From positions 496,001 through 560,000 of the forward strand of contig NZ_NKFL01000005.1 in assembly GCF_002223055.1 (NCBI RefSeq): DNA of 64,000 bases. The letters run 5' to 3'. This DNA is from Burkholderia sp. HI2500 (lineage in GTDB: Bacteria; Pseudomonadota; Gammaproteobacteria; Burkholderiales; Burkholderiaceae). Position numbers and translations under genes: made by a program. Positions 17,678-28,357 of this stretch are shown here, piece by piece. The notes beneath the pieces were generated by a model that was given only the letters and a program-made list of their open reading frames with translations, made no database searches and had not been told where the DNA came from. Within the stretch, counting starts at the first letter, position 1. The number at the start of each line of letters is the position of its first letter.

Positions 17678-18565
17678 ATGAAACAGCGTCCGCGGCCACG
17701 GCCTGCCGTCGTGGCCCTCGATCATCGCCAGATGGACCTGCCGCTCTTCGACGGGCCGGCCGCCGCACCGTCGGCGCCCGCCACGCCGCCGGCGCCGCCC
17801 GAAGCGGCACCCGCGGCGCCCCTCGATCCAGGCCCGGCACCCGACCGCTCGCGCGTGCGCACGTTCGCACTCGACAGCCGCGTGCTCGAATACCGCCTGA
17901 AGCGCTCCGCGCGCCGCACGATCGGCTTCACGATCGACGGCAGCGGGCTGTCGATCACCGCGCCGCGCTGGGTCACCCTCGCCGACATCGAAGCCGCGAT
18001 CTCCGAGAAACAGCGCTGGATCTTCGCGAAGCTCGCGGAGTGGAAGACGCGCACCGAGCAGCGCGCGCTGCCGCAGATCGACTGGCGCGACGGCGCGGCG
18101 CTTCCCTATCTCGGCAAGACGGTGACGATCGCGCTTGGCGCGGGCGCCGTCGCGTTCGATGTCGATGCTCTGCGGCTCTCGCTGCCGCTGTCCGTGCAGG
18201 CCGACATGCAGCAGATCAAGGATCGCGTGCAGGGCTGGCTGCAGGGCGAAGCGAAGCGAATCTTCGGCGAACGCCTCGCGGTCTACGCAGAGAAACTCGG
18301 GGTCACGTATTCGATGTACGCGCTGTCGTCGGCCGCGACGCGCTGGGGCAGCTGCTCGAGCGACGGCAAGATCCGGCTGAACTGGCGGCTGATCCATTTC
18401 CCGATGTCGATCATCGACTACGTCGTCGCGCACGAGCTGTCGCACCTGCGCGAAATGAACCACAGCCCGGCCTTCTGGCAGACCGTCGAATCGATCTTCC
18501 CCGAGTTCCGCGAAGCGCGGCATACGCTCAAGCATCACCCGCCCGAGTTGCTGCCGTCGCTCTGA
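17678..18565 (+). CDS. YgjP/DUF45-type metal-dependent hydrolase (SprT-like)
   Basis: The 295-residue protein carries the zinc-metalloprotease motif HELSHL at about residues 252-257 with a downstream HSPAFW, the hallmark of the YgjP-like family (DUF45). A proline- and alanine-rich N-terminal segment (25-55) precedes the fold. The ATG at 17678 was chosen because a purine-rich AAGAAG lies nearby; an alternative in-frame ATG at 17600 would overlap plsC. Substrate is not known for the family. A strong terminator follows. Confidence 0.88.
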   Translation: MKQRPRPRPAVVALDHRQMDLPLFDGPAAAPSAPATPPAPPEAAPAAPLDPGPAPDRSRVRTFALDSRVLEYRLKRSARRTIGFTIDGSGLSITAPRWVTLADIEAAISEKQRWIFAKLAEWKTRTEQRALPQIDWRDGAALPYLGKTVTIALGAGAVAFDVDALRLSLPLSVQADMQQIKDRVQGWLQGEAKRIFGERLAVYAEKLGVTYSMYALSSAATRWGSCSSDGKIRLNWRLIHFPMSIIDYVVAHELSHLREMNHSPAFWQTVESIFPEFREARHTLKHHPPELLPSL

Positions 18566-18595
18566 TGCGCACGGCGTCGGCGTCTCCGCCAACGG

Positions 18596-18633
18596 AAAAG
18601 GGCGATGCGGATCACCCCGCATCGCCCTTTTTT
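18596..18633. terminator. Bidirectional intrinsic terminator
   Basis: An 11-bp GC-rich stem (GGGCGATGCGG / CCGCATCGCCC), extended by four A:T pairs, has six T residues on the plus strand and a matching A-run on the left, so it can serve both the rightward YgjP gene and the leftward gloA. Confidence 0.9.
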
Positions 18634-18678
18634 GCTGCCGCGGCGCACATCGCACGCTGCAGTCCGCTCATCCGACGC

Positions 18679-19068
18679 TCACTGAGCCTTCTTCTGGATG
18701 AACTCGATCTTGTAGCCGTCCGGATCCTCGACGAACGCGATCACGGTCGTGCCGTGCTTCATCGGGCCCGCTTCGCGCGTGACCTTGCCGCCTTGCGCCT
18801 TGATCTGCTCGCAGGCCTTGTACGCATCGTCGACTTCGAGCGCGAGGTGGCCGAAGCCGTTGCCGAGATCGTAGGCCGGCGTATCCCAGTTATGGGTCAG
18901 CTCGATCACCGTGTTGTCGCTTTCATCGCCGTAGCCGACGAATGCGAGCGTGAACTTGCCTTCCGGATAGTCGTCGCGGCGCAGCACCTTCATGCCGAGC
19001 AATTCGGTGTAGAACTTGATCGAGCGGTCGAGATCGCCGACTCGCAGCATCGTATGCAGCAATCGCAT
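18679..19068 (-). CDS. gloA: Lactoylglutathione lyase (glyoxalase I)
   Basis: This enzyme converts the methylglyoxal-glutathione hemithioacetal to S-lactoylglutathione. The 129-residue protein has all four metal ligands at the positions known from E. coli: H5, E56, H74 and E122. The ATG at 19068 has AGGAG eight bases upstream. It is divergent from the EamA gene over 395 bases. Confidence 0.97.
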   Translation of the reverse strand: MRLLHTMLRVGDLDRSIKFYTELLGMKVLRRDDYPEGKFTLAFVGYGDESDNTVIELTHNWDTPAYDLGNGFGHLALEVDDAYKACEQIKAQGGKVTREAGPMKHGTTVIAFVEDPDGYKIEFIQKKAQ

Positions 19069-19463
19069 GTGTTGTACTCCTGTGGGGACTTTCCAGAACC
19101 GGGAACTCTACCAGAGTCGGGTGAATTTCGCCGGGGGCGCCTAGCCGGGGGCGCCTGGCCGCGGCCATCCAGGAGCGACCAGCAGAAGGCGCCTCGCCCG
19201 AACGCGGCCGATATGGCCCATCGTCGCCAACCGGCGCGAGCACGACGGCGTAAAACGGCACGATCCGGCTCGCCCGGCTACTGCGCCGATCGGGTAACAT
19301 CCTTCCACCTCGCACCAAAAACGGGCATGCGACCCACTGCCCGAACGCGACCACTCCTTCCCCGAGACAGCCACACTGCCGTGCGAAACCGCCGATTCGA
19401 GCGCGCCGGATGCGCCACCCTCCCGACCTTGCAGCCGCCGCGCCGAACCGGCGAGGTTCGCCG
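19069..19463. other. Divergent intergenic region, gloA / EamA transporter
   Basis: No credible gene is seen. A short dyad ACTCT-acc-AGAGT lies near the gloA promoter (19105-19117), and a 13-bp tandem direct repeat occupies 19130-19156. The right half is ordinary GC-rich leader. Confidence 0.5.
19130..19156. repeat. Tandem direct repeat, 13 bases
   Basis: GCCGGGGGCGCCT occurs twice with a period of 14 bases. It includes the self-complementary core GGCGCC. It may be a duplication by slippage or a paired binding site. Confidence 0.5.
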
Positions 19464-20399
19464 ATGACCACGCTCGCCGCCGTCCCCATGCGTCGCGCGC
19501 TCGACACGCGCGCCGTCGGCCTGATGCTGCTGCTGTGCGCGATCTGGGGCTTCCAGCAGGTCGCGATCAAGAGCACGAACGCCGCGATTGCGCCGATGTT
19601 CCAGGCCGGGCTGCGCTCGGTGATCGCGGCGGTGCTGCTGTGGGGCTGGGCCCGCTCGCGCGGTACGCCGCTGTTCCAGGCGGACGGCACGTTCGGCGCG
19701 GGCCTCGCGGCCGGGGCACTGTTCGCCGGCGAATTCATCTGCGTGTTCTTCGGGCTGACGCTGACGAGTGCGTCGCACATGGCGATCTTCCTGTACACAG
19801 CGCCCTGCTTCACCGCGCTCGGCCTGCACCTGTTCGCCCCGGGCGAACGGCTGCAGCGCACGCAGTGGGCCGGCGTCGGCCTGGCATTCGCCGGCATCGC
19901 GCTCGCATTCGCGGACGGCTTCCTGAAACCGCGCGCACCCGGCGCATCGGTGCTGGCCGGGCTCGCCGGCGACGCGCTCGGGATCCTCGGCGGCGCGATG
20001 TGGGCCGCGACGACGGTCGTCGTGCGCTCGACGGCGCTCGCGCGGGCGAGTGCAAGCAAGACGCTGTTCTACCAGCTCGCGGTATCGGCGGTCGTGCTGG
20101 TCGCGCTTGCCGCCCTGTTCGGCCAGATGTCGTTTGCGCACGTCACGCCGGTTGCGGTGGCAAGCCTCGCATACCAGTCGGTGATCGTCGCGTTCGTCAG
20201 CTACCTGTCGTGGTTCTGGCTGCTGACGCGCTACAGTGCGTCGCGGCTGTCCGTCTTCACGTTCCTGTCGCCGCTGTTCGGCGTCGCGTTCGGCGTGCTG
20301 CTGCTCGGCGAATCGGTCGGCTGGCGCTTCATGTCCGCGGCCGCGCTCGTGCTGACCGGCATCGCGCTCGTCAACGCGCCGCCGCGCCGGCGGGCTTGA
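19464..20399 (+). CDS. EamA-family (DMT) transporter
   Basis: The 311-residue inner-membrane protein has ten predicted helices in two EamA halves (about 15-145 and 165-300), the second half with SWFWLLTRYSASRLSVF and a helix-10 end typical of the family. GAGG seven bases upstream supports the ATG at 19464. Members export amino acids or other metabolites; the substrate here is unknown. Confidence 0.9.
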   Translation: MTTLAAVPMRRALDTRAVGLMLLLCAIWGFQQVAIKSTNAAIAPMFQAGLRSVIAAVLLWGWARSRGTPLFQADGTFGAGLAAGALFAGEFICVFFGLTLTSASHMAIFLYTAPCFTALGLHLFAPGERLQRTQWAGVGLAFAGIALAFADGFLKPRAPGASVLAGLAGDALGILGGAMWAATTVVVRSTALARASASKTLFYQLAVSAVVLVALAALFGQMSFAHVTPVAVASLAYQSVIVAFVSYLSWFWLLTRYSASRLSVFTFLSPLFGVAFGVLLLGESVGWRFMSAAALVLTGIALVNAPPRRRA

Positions 20400-20432
20400 C
20401 GACCCGGCGCAGCACGCGCGCACCCACGCAAT

Positions 20433-20459
20433 AAAAAAGGCTGCCTCGCAGGGCAGCCT
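20433..20459 (-). terminator. Intrinsic terminator of the lptD-rsmA operon
   Basis: On the minus strand, a 7-8 bp stem (GGCTGCC / GGCAGCC) with a short loop ends in six T residues, just past the rsmA stop codon. Confidence 0.85.
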
Positions 20460-20494
20460 CTTGTTCCCATCCGGTCCGGCTCGCGTGACCGGCC

Positions 20495-21322
20495 TCAACC
20501 GGCCTTGCGCACCGCCGCGAGCGCCTGCGCGACGCCGACGTATTCGGCCACGCTCACATCCTCCGCACGACGTGCGAGATCGAAGCCGAGCGCGTCGAAA
20601 TCGATCGTCTCGCGATAGTCGCCGAGCGTATTGCGCAGCATCTTGCGGCGCTGCGAGAACGCGGCGGTGACGATTTCGCCGAGCAGCACGGGATCGACGT
20701 CCGGCAGTTCATGCGGTTCGTACGGAATCATCCGGACGATCGCCGAATCGACCTTCGGCGGCGGCTGGAACGATTCCGGCGGCACGTCGAGCATCTTCTC
20801 CATCACGTAGCGGTACTGCAGCATCACCGACAGACGCGAAAACGCCTTCGTGCCCGGCTCCGCGACCATCCGCTCGACGACTTCGTTCTGCAACATGAAA
20901 TGCTGGTCGATGACCGCATCGGCGAACGTCATCAGGTGAAACAGCAGCGGGCTGGAAATGTTGTACGGCAGGTTGCCGACGATCCGCAGCGACGGCTTGT
21001 CGCCGGGCGCCGCGAGCGACCGGAAGTCGAACGCGAGCGCGTCGCCGGCATGCAGTTCGAGCAGCGCGCCGAAGCGTTGCTGCAGGCGCCCGATCAGGTC
21101 GCGGTCGAGCTCGACCGCATGCAGCGGCGACTCGGGCGTCGCGAGGCGCTCGATCAGCGGCTCGGTCAGCGCGCCGAGTCCGGGGCCGATCTCGACCATG
21201 CGCTGGCCGCGCGCGGGGCCGATCGTCGAGACGATCGAGTCGATCACGCCGTGATCGACGAGGAAGTTCTGCCCGAAGCGCTTGCGCGCGAAATGGCCTT
21301 GGTGCTGTCTGCTGTTCGACAT
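20495..21322 (-). CDS. rsmA: 16S rRNA (adenine1518/1519-N6)-dimethyltransferase
   Basis: RsmA (KsgA) dimethylates two adenines near the 3' end of 16S rRNA. The 275-residue protein has the N-terminal [10 protein letters not shown] signature, the SAM-binding GPGLGALT loop and the catalytic [10 protein letters not shown] motif. It is the last gene of the lptD-surA-pdxA-rsmA operon, an order shared with E. coli. Confidence 0.98.
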   Translation of the reverse strand: MSNSRQHQGHFARKRFGQNFLVDHGVIDSIVSTIGPARGQRMVEIGPGLGALTEPLIERLATPESPLHAVELDRDLIGRLQQRFGALLELHAGDALAFDFRSLAAPGDKPSLRIVGNLPYNISSPLLFHLMTFADAVIDQHFMLQNEVVERMVAEPGTKAFSRLSVMLQYRYVMEKMLDVPPESFQPPPKVDSAIVRMIPYEPHELPDVDPVLLGEIVTAAFSQRRKMLRNTLGDYRETIDFDALGFDLARRAEDVSVAEYVGVAQALAAVRKAG

Positions 21323-21371
21323 CGACTGAGTAAAACGAAAAATACGACGAAAGAGGTGAAGCCGGGCCGCG

Positions 21372-22361
21372 TCAGGCCGTGCGGCGATGACGCGCCATCG
21401 TGACGGCCGTGTCGAGCGCGGCGATCATGCTGCCCGGATCCGCACGGCCGGTGCCGGCCAGATCGAGTGCCGTGCCGTGATCGACCGACGTCCGGATGAT
21501 CGGCAGCCCGAGCGTCACGTTGATGCCCTCGCCGAACGTCGCATACTTCAGCACGGGCAGGCCCTGGTCATGGAACATCGCGAGCACGCAATCGGCGTCC
21601 GCGAGATGGCGCGGCTGGAACAGCGTGTCGGCCGGATACGGGCCGCGCGCGTCGATGCCCTGCGCGTTCGCGCGGGCCAGCGCCGGCGAGATCACGTCGA
21701 TCTCCTCGCGGCCGAGATAGCCGTTCTCGCCCGCGTGCGGGTTCAGGCCCGTCACGAGAATGCGCGGTGCGGCGAGACCAAAGTCGCGCCGCAGGTCGCG
21801 ATCGATGATCGCGAGTGTCTCGACGAGCCCGTCGACCGTGAGTGCGGCGGACACGTCCTTCAGCGGCAGGTGCGTGGTCGCGAGCGCGACGCGCAGCGGC
21901 TGGTGGCCGGTACCGGCCAGCATCATCACGACCCGCGGCGTATGCGTGCGCTCCGCCAGGTATTCGGTATGGCCGGTGAACGGCACGCCCGCATCGTTGA
22001 TGGTGCTCTTCTGCAGCGGCGCGGTGACGATCGCATCGTACCGGCCTGCCAGCGCACCGTCGATCGCCGCGTCGAGCAACCCGAGCACGTACGGGCCGTT
22101 CGCGGCGTCCAGCTTGCCCGCCTGCACGGGCACGGCGAGCGCGTGATGCGCGACCGACACCGGCCCGCTGCCGGCCAGCGTGGCCCGGTCGGCGCCGACG
22201 GCCGCCGCGCGCGCATCGAGCAGCGCCGCATCGCCGAGCACGGTGAAATGCGCATCGGGCCAGCGCTGCGCGGCATCACGCAGCGCCTGCACGGTCAACT
22301 CCGGGCCGACCCCCGCGGGTTCGCCAGTCGTGATCGCGATCTGCAGCGCGGGTGCGGTCAT
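21372..22361 (-). CDS. pdxA: 4-hydroxythreonine-4-phosphate dehydrogenase
   Basis: PdxA oxidises 4-phosphohydroxy-L-threonine in pyridoxal-phosphate synthesis. The 329 residues start [14 protein letters not shown], and contain [10 protein letters not shown] and the metal/NAD-site regions near [11 protein letters not shown]. It is 11 bases behind surA and 49 before rsmA. Confidence 0.97.
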   Translation of the reverse strand: MTAPALQIAITTGEPAGVGPELTVQALRDAAQRWPDAHFTVLGDAALLDARAAAVGADRATLAGSGPVSVAHHALAVPVQAGKLDAANGPYVLGLLDAAIDGALAGRYDAIVTAPLQKSTINDAGVPFTGHTEYLAERTHTPRVVMMLAGTGHQPLRVALATTHLPLKDVSAALTVDGLVETLAIIDRDLRRDFGLAAPRILVTGLNPHAGENGYLGREEIDVISPALARANAQGIDARGPYPADTLFQPRHLADADCVLAMFHDQGLPVLKYATFGEGINVTLGLPIIRTSVDHGTALDLAGTGRADPGSMIAALDTAVTMARHRRTA

Positions 22362-22372
22362 CTGAAGCTCGC

Positions 22373-23737
22373 TCAGTTCGCCGGGCCGACGCCGCCGATC
22401 TTGTACTGCACGTACGACGAATCGCGCAGCTCGCGCAGCCAGTCGGCATACGCCTGCTCGGCCTTGCGCTGGCCGATCGCCTGACGCGCGATATCCATCT
22501 GCTGCTGCACCGAGCCTTCCGCTTCGCGGCGGCTCAGCACCTGGATCAGGTGATAGCCGTACTCGGTACGGATCGGCTGGCTGACCTGGCCGTCCTGCAG
22601 GTTGTTCATCGCGCGCTCGAATTCCGGCACGGTCTCGCCCGGGCTGATCCAGCCGAGATCGCCGCCTTGCGACGCCGAACCGTCCTGCGAGTAGGTGCGC
22701 GCGAACTTCGCGAAATCGCCGCCGGCCTCGACCTGGTTGCGGATGTCGGCCAGTTGCTGGCGCGCCTGGCCTTCCGACTTGCCTTCGCCCACGCGCAACA
22801 GGATGTGGCGTACGTGCGTCTGGACGATCTTCGGTGCCGCGGCGGACGCGCCCTGGCTCTGGCGACGATCGACGAGGCGCACGATCTCGAAGCCGTCCGG
22901 CACGCGGATCAGCGTCGGGTTGACCTGGCCCGGGCGCAGCTTCGATGCGGCGTCGACGACGTCGGCCGGCAGCGCGCTCGGCGCCTTGAAGCCGAGGTCG
23001 CCGCCCTTCTTCGCGTCGTTCGCTTCCGAATTGTTCTTCGCGAGCTTCTCGAAATCAGCGCCCGACTTCGCCTGCTGCAGCAGCGCGTCAGCCTTCTTCT
23101 GCGCGGCTTCGATGTCGGCCTGCGGCGCGTTGGTCGGCGCCTTGATGAAGATGTGCTGGAAGCGCAGGTCCTGCTGTTGCGACGCACTCGGCCCGCGCTG
23201 GCTCGCGATGTAGTTCGCGACCTCGGCGTCCGACACGGTGATCTTGCCGTCGACCTCGCGCTCGCGCAGCTTCGACAGCATCAGTTCGGTACGCGCGTCG
23301 CTCGTGAAGATGCTCCAGGGCACGCCTTGCGCCTCGAGACGCGCGCGGTACTGCTCGAGCGTCATGCCGTTCGCCTGCGCGAGACGCTGCAGCGTGGCCT
23401 GCACGGTCGCATCGTCGATGCGGATCCCGTCGTCCTTGGCCTTCTGCACCTGGATACGCTCGAGCACCATCTGGTTCAGCACCTGCGCGCGCAACTGGTC
23501 GGTCGGCGGCACCGGTGCGTTCTGCTGCTGCAGCCGGCGCGCGATCAGGCCGGCACGCTGGTCGAGTTCGCGGCCCGTGATCACGTCGTTGTTGACGACC
23601 GCGACGACTTCGTCGGCGAGCTGCGCACCTTGCGAACCGAGCGCCTGCGCCGTGGCCGGCGCGGCGGCGAGCAGCGCGGAGGCCGCAGCGAGGCTGGACA
23701 CGACTGCCGCGAAACGAAGGGTTTTCTTCATTGCCAC
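22373..23737 (-). CDS. surA: Periplasmic chaperone and peptidyl-prolyl isomerase SurA
   Basis: SurA escorts outer-membrane proteins, including LptD, across the periplasm. The 454-residue protein has a signal peptide (about 1-32, ending ATAQA), an N-terminal chaperone domain ([20 protein letters not shown]) and two parvulin domains (about 195-295 and 310-410) with repeated GGDLGW-type motifs. The start is a GTG at 23737 with GGAG five bases upstream; the ATG six bases later is the alternative. Confidence 0.95.
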   Translation of the reverse strand: MAMKKTLRFAAVVSSLAAASALLAAAPATAQALGSQGAQLADEVVAVVNNDVITGRELDQRAGLIARRLQQQNAPVPPTDQLRAQVLNQMVLERIQVQKAKDDGIRIDDATVQATLQRLAQANGMTLEQYRARLEAQGVPWSIFTSDARTELMLSKLREREVDGKITVSDAEVANYIASQRGPSASQQQDLRFQHIFIKAPTNAPQADIEAAQKKADALLQQAKSGADFEKLAKNNSEANDAKKGGDLGFKAPSALPADVVDAASKLRPGQVNPTLIRVPDGFEIVRLVDRRQSQGASAAAPKIVQTHVRHILLRVGEGKSEGQARQQLADIRNQVEAGGDFAKFARTYSQDGSASQGGDLGWISPGETVPEFERAMNNLQDGQVSQPIRTEYGYHLIQVLSRREAEGSVQQQMDIARQAIGQRKAEQAYADWLRELRDSSYVQYKIGGVGPAN

Positions 23738-23782
23738 TGGAACTCCATTGAAATCGTGCTGACCGGTGCAGACAAGCCGGCG

Positions 23783-26143
23783 TTACTCGTAGTTGCTGAA
23801 GCGGGACATCGGCGGCGGCGGCGGCGGCAGCGGCGTGTAGCCCGGCACCCCGGCGCGGAACGCCGACACGAGGCCGTTGTCGACGGTCGACAGGCCCTTG
23901 AGCGTCAGCTGCATCATGACTCGCGTCGACGAACTCTGCTGTCCCGACGAATTGATGCCGTTCGCCGCCCGTTGCACCCCGACCCCGAGCGCCCAGCAGT
24001 CCGCGTCGTATTGTAAGCCGACCAGACCGTCGACCACGCGATCGCCGGCGAGGTCGTAGTTGAAGCGGCCGATCGCATACAGGCGGCGCGTGAGCGGCCA
24101 TTGCGCGGACACCAGGAACTGGTTGATCGGCTGGTTGTCGAGCGTGGTGTTCGATCGCGTGTAGCGGTAACCGACGTTGATCACGCGGCGCTCGCCCGGG
24201 CTGTAGCCGAAACCGACGCTCGACTTCACGAGCTGGTTGTTGTTCTGGTTGTACTGGAACGCCGTCTCCGACATGAAGCCCGAGCCGAGCTTCAGCGCGG
24301 CGCCGACGATCAGGTCGGAGTGACGCGCCTGCACGGCGGACTGCCCGGAATTCAGCGTGACACGCTGATCGGCGAAATAGTACTGCTGCGCGATCACGAA
24401 ACGCGCACGCTCGTCGCCGGTGCGCGGATCGATGAAGCGCGACGTGAGGCCGGCCGTGATCCGGTTCGCATCGGCGATCCGGTCGTTGCCGACGAACGTG
24501 TTCGGCTGGTAGATCTCCGCGAGGCCGAAGTCCGACTCCGCGGTGTCGAACAGCGGTGCATTCGACTGGTCGCGATACGGCGTGTACACGTAGTACAGGC
24601 GCGGCTCGAGGGTCTGGATGAAGTCCTGGCCGAACAGGCGCACCGAGCGGTCGAAGATCAGCCCCGTATCGAAGCTCACGGTCGGGATCGACTCGGTGAA
24701 GCGCTTCGGGCTGTTCGGCGTGGTCGACGACAGGTAGTTCAGGTCGTACGACGCGAAGTGGTACTGGACCTTCGGCACGACGAAGTAGCCGGGGCCGTAC
24801 ACGCCGTACGCAATGTACGGATTGAAGACGATCCGGTCGCCTTCCGTCGCATCGGCCGTCGTGATGCGGAACCGCGAATAGTCGGCTTCCGCGCCGAAGT
24901 CGAAGCCGCCGACGTTGTACTTCGTGTACTTCACGTTCAACTGCGGCTCGCGGCTGTACGGCGCGATCGACGGCGGCAGCGTCTGCCAGTGCTGGTAGCG
25001 CGCGAGCACCGACCACGGGCCGTTGTTGTACGTGACACCGGCTTCCTGCTGGTACAGCGTCTGCGTGCCGTTGATGAACTGGTTCGCCGACCCGAGGTCT
25101 TCGGGATACGTGTTGTCCGAGACCTTGTTGTAGTAGACGTAGCCGCCGAAGCCGCCGCCGAAATTCTGCTGGTGCTGCCAGTAGATCGCGTAGCGGTTGC
25201 GGTGCGCGAGCCGGTCATCCGGCAGGTAATTGGCCGTAAACGTGCCCGAATACGACGGCGACAGGTAGCGGAACGTCGCCTCGGCCATCACGCCGCGCCG
25301 CGAGATGATGCGCGGCGTGAGCGTCAGGTCGCGATTCGGCGCGATGTTGAAGTAGTACGGCAGCGTCAACTCGAAGCCATTCTTCGAGTCCATCGAGAAC
25401 GTCGGCGGCAGCAGGCCGCTGCGCCGCTCGCCCGACAGCGGGAACGTCATCCACGGGCTCGCGAAGATCGGCACGCCCTGGAAGAACAGCACGCCGTTGC
25501 GCGCGGTGCCTTCGTCGGCGCCCGTATCGAAGTCGAACCGGCTGCCCTTGATGTACCACGCGGGGTTCGTCGAGCACTGGCACGCGGTGTAGGTGCCGTT
25601 GACGAACACCGAGCGCTCGTTGTCGACCATGTCGACGCGTTCCGCGCTGCCCGAGCCACCCGTCACGTTGAAGTGATACTTCGGCGCCGTCATGAAGCCC
25701 TGGTTCGCCTCGATCTTCAGGTGCGCCTCGGGGCCCGCGAACGACGTGCCGGCATTGTTGATCCTGACCTGGCCGTACGCATCGGCCATGTCGGTATCCT
25801 GATCGTAGTGGATCGCGTCGGCCTTCACGACGGCGTCACCGCGCCGCAGCTCGGCCGAACCCTTCGCGGCGAGATCCTGCTCGGCCGTGCCGCTCGTGTG
25901 GTCGGCGATCACGAAGGCGGCCGGTTTCGCGCCGTCCTTCAGCGGATGATCCTCGAGCTGGGGCGCGAGACGCAGATCCCACGGCGAGTCGAGCGGCTGC
26001 GGCTGCGCGGCCGCGCCCGACAGCTGCGCGTACGACACGGCCGGCACGAGGCCGGGCACGGCCAGGAGCGCGAGCGCGAGCCGCCGTTTGCGCGGCGCCC
26101 CGTCACCGGGGAAAACATTCGGGAATAGCGGTTTGGGCGGCAT
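23783..26143 (-). CDS. lptD: LPS-assembly protein LptD
   Basis: LptD is the outer-membrane beta-barrel that inserts LPS with LptE. The 786-residue protein has a signal region (to about residue 39), an OstA-type periplasmic N-domain (about 75-200) and a long barrel with many aromatic strand ends. Cysteine pairs (TYTACQC near 190, and DADC near 715) could form the inter-domain disulfides known in E. coli. It heads the leftward operon with surA, its own folding factor. Confidence 0.96.
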   Translation of the reverse strand: MPPKPLFPNVFPGDGAPRKRRLALALLAVPGLVPAVSYAQLSGAAAQPQPLDSPWDLRLAPQLEDHPLKDGAKPAAFVIADHTSGTAEQDLAAKGSAELRRGDAVVKADAIHYDQDTDMADAYGQVRINNAGTSFAGPEAHLKIEANQGFMTAPKYHFNVTGGSGSAERVDMVDNERSVFVNGTYTACQCSTNPAWYIKGSRFDFDTGADEGTARNGVLFFQGVPIFASPWMTFPLSGERRSGLLPPTFSMDSKNGFELTLPYYFNIAPNRDLTLTPRIISRRGVMAEATFRYLSPSYSGTFTANYLPDDRLAHRNRYAIYWQHQQNFGGGFGGYVYYNKVSDNTYPEDLGSANQFINGTQTLYQQEAGVTYNNGPWSVLARYQHWQTLPPSIAPYSREPQLNVKYTKYNVGGFDFGAEADYSRFRITTADATEGDRIVFNPYIAYGVYGPGYFVVPKVQYHFASYDLNYLSSTTPNSPKRFTESIPTVSFDTGLIFDRSVRLFGQDFIQTLEPRLYYVYTPYRDQSNAPLFDTAESDFGLAEIYQPNTFVGNDRIADANRITAGLTSRFIDPRTGDERARFVIAQQYYFADQRVTLNSGQSAVQARHSDLIVGAALKLGSGFMSETAFQYNQNNNQLVKSSVGFGYSPGERRVINVGYRYTRSNTTLDNQPINQFLVSAQWPLTRRLYAIGRFNYDLAGDRVVDGLVGLQYDADCWALGVGVQRAANGINSSGQQSSSTRVMMQLTLKGLSTVDNGLVSAFRAGVPGYTPLPPPPPPMSRFSNYE

Positions 26144-26366
26144 CTATCGTTTGGCGAATCGCCCCTTGTCAACCGCGCCGTCGCGGCACATGCGCGCGCG
26201 GCAGGCCGCACCGTCGCACCGCGACTGCGGCTGAGCGCAAACCGGGGAGGCGTTCGGGCGACCGCGCGACAGGCGGCGGGCCTGCACGGCGGAAAGCTGA
26301 CGCGGGGCGCGTCAAAAAAGTCGTGGGGTATTATATGGCAAGACGTTCCCCCCTCCGCCGAGTTTC
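26144..26366. other. Divergent promoter region lptD / amgK
   Basis: No gene is visible in this 223-base gap. A TATTAT/TTATAT patch at 26329-26336 just ahead of amgK is a likely -10 for the rightward pair; lptD promoter elements are not obvious. Confidence 0.5.
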
Positions 26367-27416
26367 ATGACGCCCCCATCCGCCGCATCCCAGCCCGACG
26401 CCCGCCTCGACGCGCTCACCGCGTGGCTGCACCCGCTCGCCGAACGCTACGCGCTCGACCTGTCGACCCTCGCGCCCGCGTCGTCGGACGCCAGTTTCCG
26501 CCGCTATTTCCGTGTCGCGTCGGCCACGAGCGCCGGCGGCACGCTGATCGCCGTCGACGCGCCGCCGCCCGAAAAGTGCCGTGAATTCGTCCAGGTCGCG
26601 CAACTGCTCGCCGCAGCCGGCGACCACGTGCCGGACGTGCTGGCCCACGATTTCGACGCGGGATTCATGCTCGTGACCGATCTCGGCCGCACGTCATACA
26701 TCTCGGTGCTCGATCCGGCCGACCCGGCCGCCGCAAAACCGCTGATGCGCGCCGCGCTCGACGCGCTGATCCGCTTCCAGCTCACGTCGAAGCCCGACGT
26801 GCTGCCGCCGTTCGACGAGGCGTTCCTGCGCCGCGAGATGGAGCTGATGCCCGAATGGTTCGTCGGCCGCCACCTCGGCAAGCCGGTCACCGACGCGATG
26901 CGCGGCACGCTCGACCGCACCTTCGCGCTGCTGGTCGCCAGCGCGCACGCACAGCCGCAGGGTTTCATGCTGCGCGATTTCATGCCGCGCAACCTGATGG
27001 TGTGCGAGCCGAACCCGGGCATCCTCGATTTCCAGGATGCCGTCTACGGGCCGCTGACGTACGACGTCGTGTCGCTGCTGCGCGACGCCTTCATCAGCTG
27101 GGACGAGGAGTTCGAGCTCGACTGCTTCGCGTACTACTGGGAAAAGGCGAAAAAGGCCGGCCTGCCGGTCGACCCCGATTTCGGCGAGTTCTACCGCCAG
27201 CTCGAATGGATGGGGCTGCAGCGCCACATCAAGGTGCTCGGCCTGTTCGCGCGTATCAATTACCGCGACGGCAAGCCGCATTACCTGAACGACCTGCCGC
27301 GCTTCATCGCGTATGCGCGCAAGGTCGCGCTGCGCTATCGCCCGCTCGTGCCGTTCGCGAAGCTGCTCGACGAGCTCGAGGGCAACGCACCGGCCGACGT
27401 GGGCTATACGTTCTGA
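26367..27416 (+). CDS. amgK: N-acetylmuramate/N-acetylglucosamine kinase AmgK
   Basis: AmgK phosphorylates recycled MurNAc at C1, the first step of the route that bypasses MurA and gives intrinsic fosfomycin tolerance. The 349-residue protein is of the aminoglycoside phosphotransferase fold, with the catalytic loop LRDFMPRNLMV at about residues 203-213 and metal-binding LDFQDAVYGP at about 220-229. Function is assigned from fold plus the adjacent murU. Confidence 0.92.
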   Translation: MTPPSAASQPDARLDALTAWLHPLAERYALDLSTLAPASSDASFRRYFRVASATSAGGTLIAVDAPPPEKCREFVQVAQLLAAAGDHVPDVLAHDFDAGFMLVTDLGRTSYISVLDPADPAAAKPLMRAALDALIRFQLTSKPDVLPPFDEAFLRREMELMPEWFVGRHLGKPVTDAMRGTLDRTFALLVASAHAQPQGFMLRDFMPRNLMVCEPNPGILDFQDAVYGPLTYDVVSLLRDAFISWDEEFELDCFAYYWEKAKKAGLPVDPDFGEFYRQLEWMGLQRHIKVLGLFARINYRDGKPHYLNDLPRFIAYARKVALRYRPLVPFAKLLDELEGNAPADVGYTF

Positions 27417-27447
27417 TCGTTCCGACTCTCCTGACACCCGGCCGAAC

Positions 27448-28167
27448 ATGAGCAACACCCTGACCACGGCGATGATCTTCGCCGCCGGGCGCGGCGAACG
27501 GATGCGCCCGCTCACCGACACCCGCCCGAAGCCGCTGCTCGAAGCGGGCGGCAAGCCGCTGATCGTGTGGCAGATCGAGGCGCTCGCCCGCGCGGGCATC
27601 GAGACGATCGTGATCAACCACGCGTGGCTCGGCGAGCAGATCGAGGCTGCGCTGGGCGACGGTTCGCGCTGGGGCGTGCGGCTCGTGTATTCGGCCGAAG
27701 GCGACGCGCTGGAAACGGCCGGCGGCATCGCACAGGCGTTGCCGCTGCTCGAGCGCAACGGGCAGCCGGCCGTGTTCGCGGCGGTCAGCGGCGACGTCTA
27801 CTGCGCGTTCGACTACCGGTCGCTCGCGCCGCGCGCCGCCCGGATGGCCACACTCGACACGCCGGCGATGCACCTCGTGATGGTGCCGAACCCGCCGTTC
27901 CATCCGGCCGGCGACTTCGCGCTCGGCGACGACGGCCGCCTTGCGCTCGACGGCGCCGCGCGCTTCACGTTCGGCAACATCGGCCTGTACGACACGCGGA
28001 TGTTCCGCGATCTCGCGCCCGGCACGCGGCGCGCGCTGACGCCGTACTATCGCGCGGCGATCGAGGCCGGCCGCGCGAGCGGCGAACTGTATGAAGGTAT
28101 CTGGGAGAACGTCGGCACGCCCGCGCAGCTCGGCGATCTGGATGCGCGGCTGCGCGCCGCGAAGTGA
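27448..28167 (+). CDS. murU: N-acetylmuramate alpha-1-phosphate uridylyltransferase MurU
   Basis: MurU makes UDP-MurNAc from MurNAc-1-phosphate, completing the AmgK route. The 239-residue nucleotidyltransferase opens with FAAGRGERMRPLTDTRPKPL, the G-x-G-x-R-(x)2-P-x-T and PKPL signatures. It is 31 bases behind amgK. Confidence 0.94.
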   Translation: MSNTLTTAMIFAAGRGERMRPLTDTRPKPLLEAGGKPLIVWQIEALARAGIETIVINHAWLGEQIEAALGDGSRWGVRLVYSAEGDALETAGGIAQALPLLERNGQPAVFAAVSGDVYCAFDYRSLAPRAARMATLDTPAMHLVMVPNPPFHPAGDFALGDDGRLALDGAARFTFGNIGLYDTRMFRDLAPGTRRALTPYYRAAIEAGRASGELYEGIWENVGTPAQLGDLDARLRAAK

Positions 28168-28209
28168 CCGGCTGACGGGCCCTCGCGCTGATTGATCAAA
28201 CGGCCGGTT

Positions 28210-28237
28210 AGCTGACTGGCTGGCTAGCTGGCTGACC
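28210..28237. repeat. Degenerate tetranucleotide repeat
   Basis: Seven consecutive 4-base units of the form (A/G)(G/A)C(T/C) run AGCT-GACT-GGCT-GGCT-AGCT-GGCT-GACC in the 190-base gap between murU and the convergent ABC-transporter gene. Nothing else is seen in the gap apart from GC-rich sequence. Confidence 0.6.
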
Positions 28238-28357
28238 GGCGAACTGGCCGCGTCGGCCTGGCTGACCAGAGGGCCCGGGCGCCTGTCGGGCCACCATGCC
28301 GGCCCGACTCCCGCCCATCAAACGTGCCCCGTCCTGCCCCGCGCGCCGCCCCGCCGC

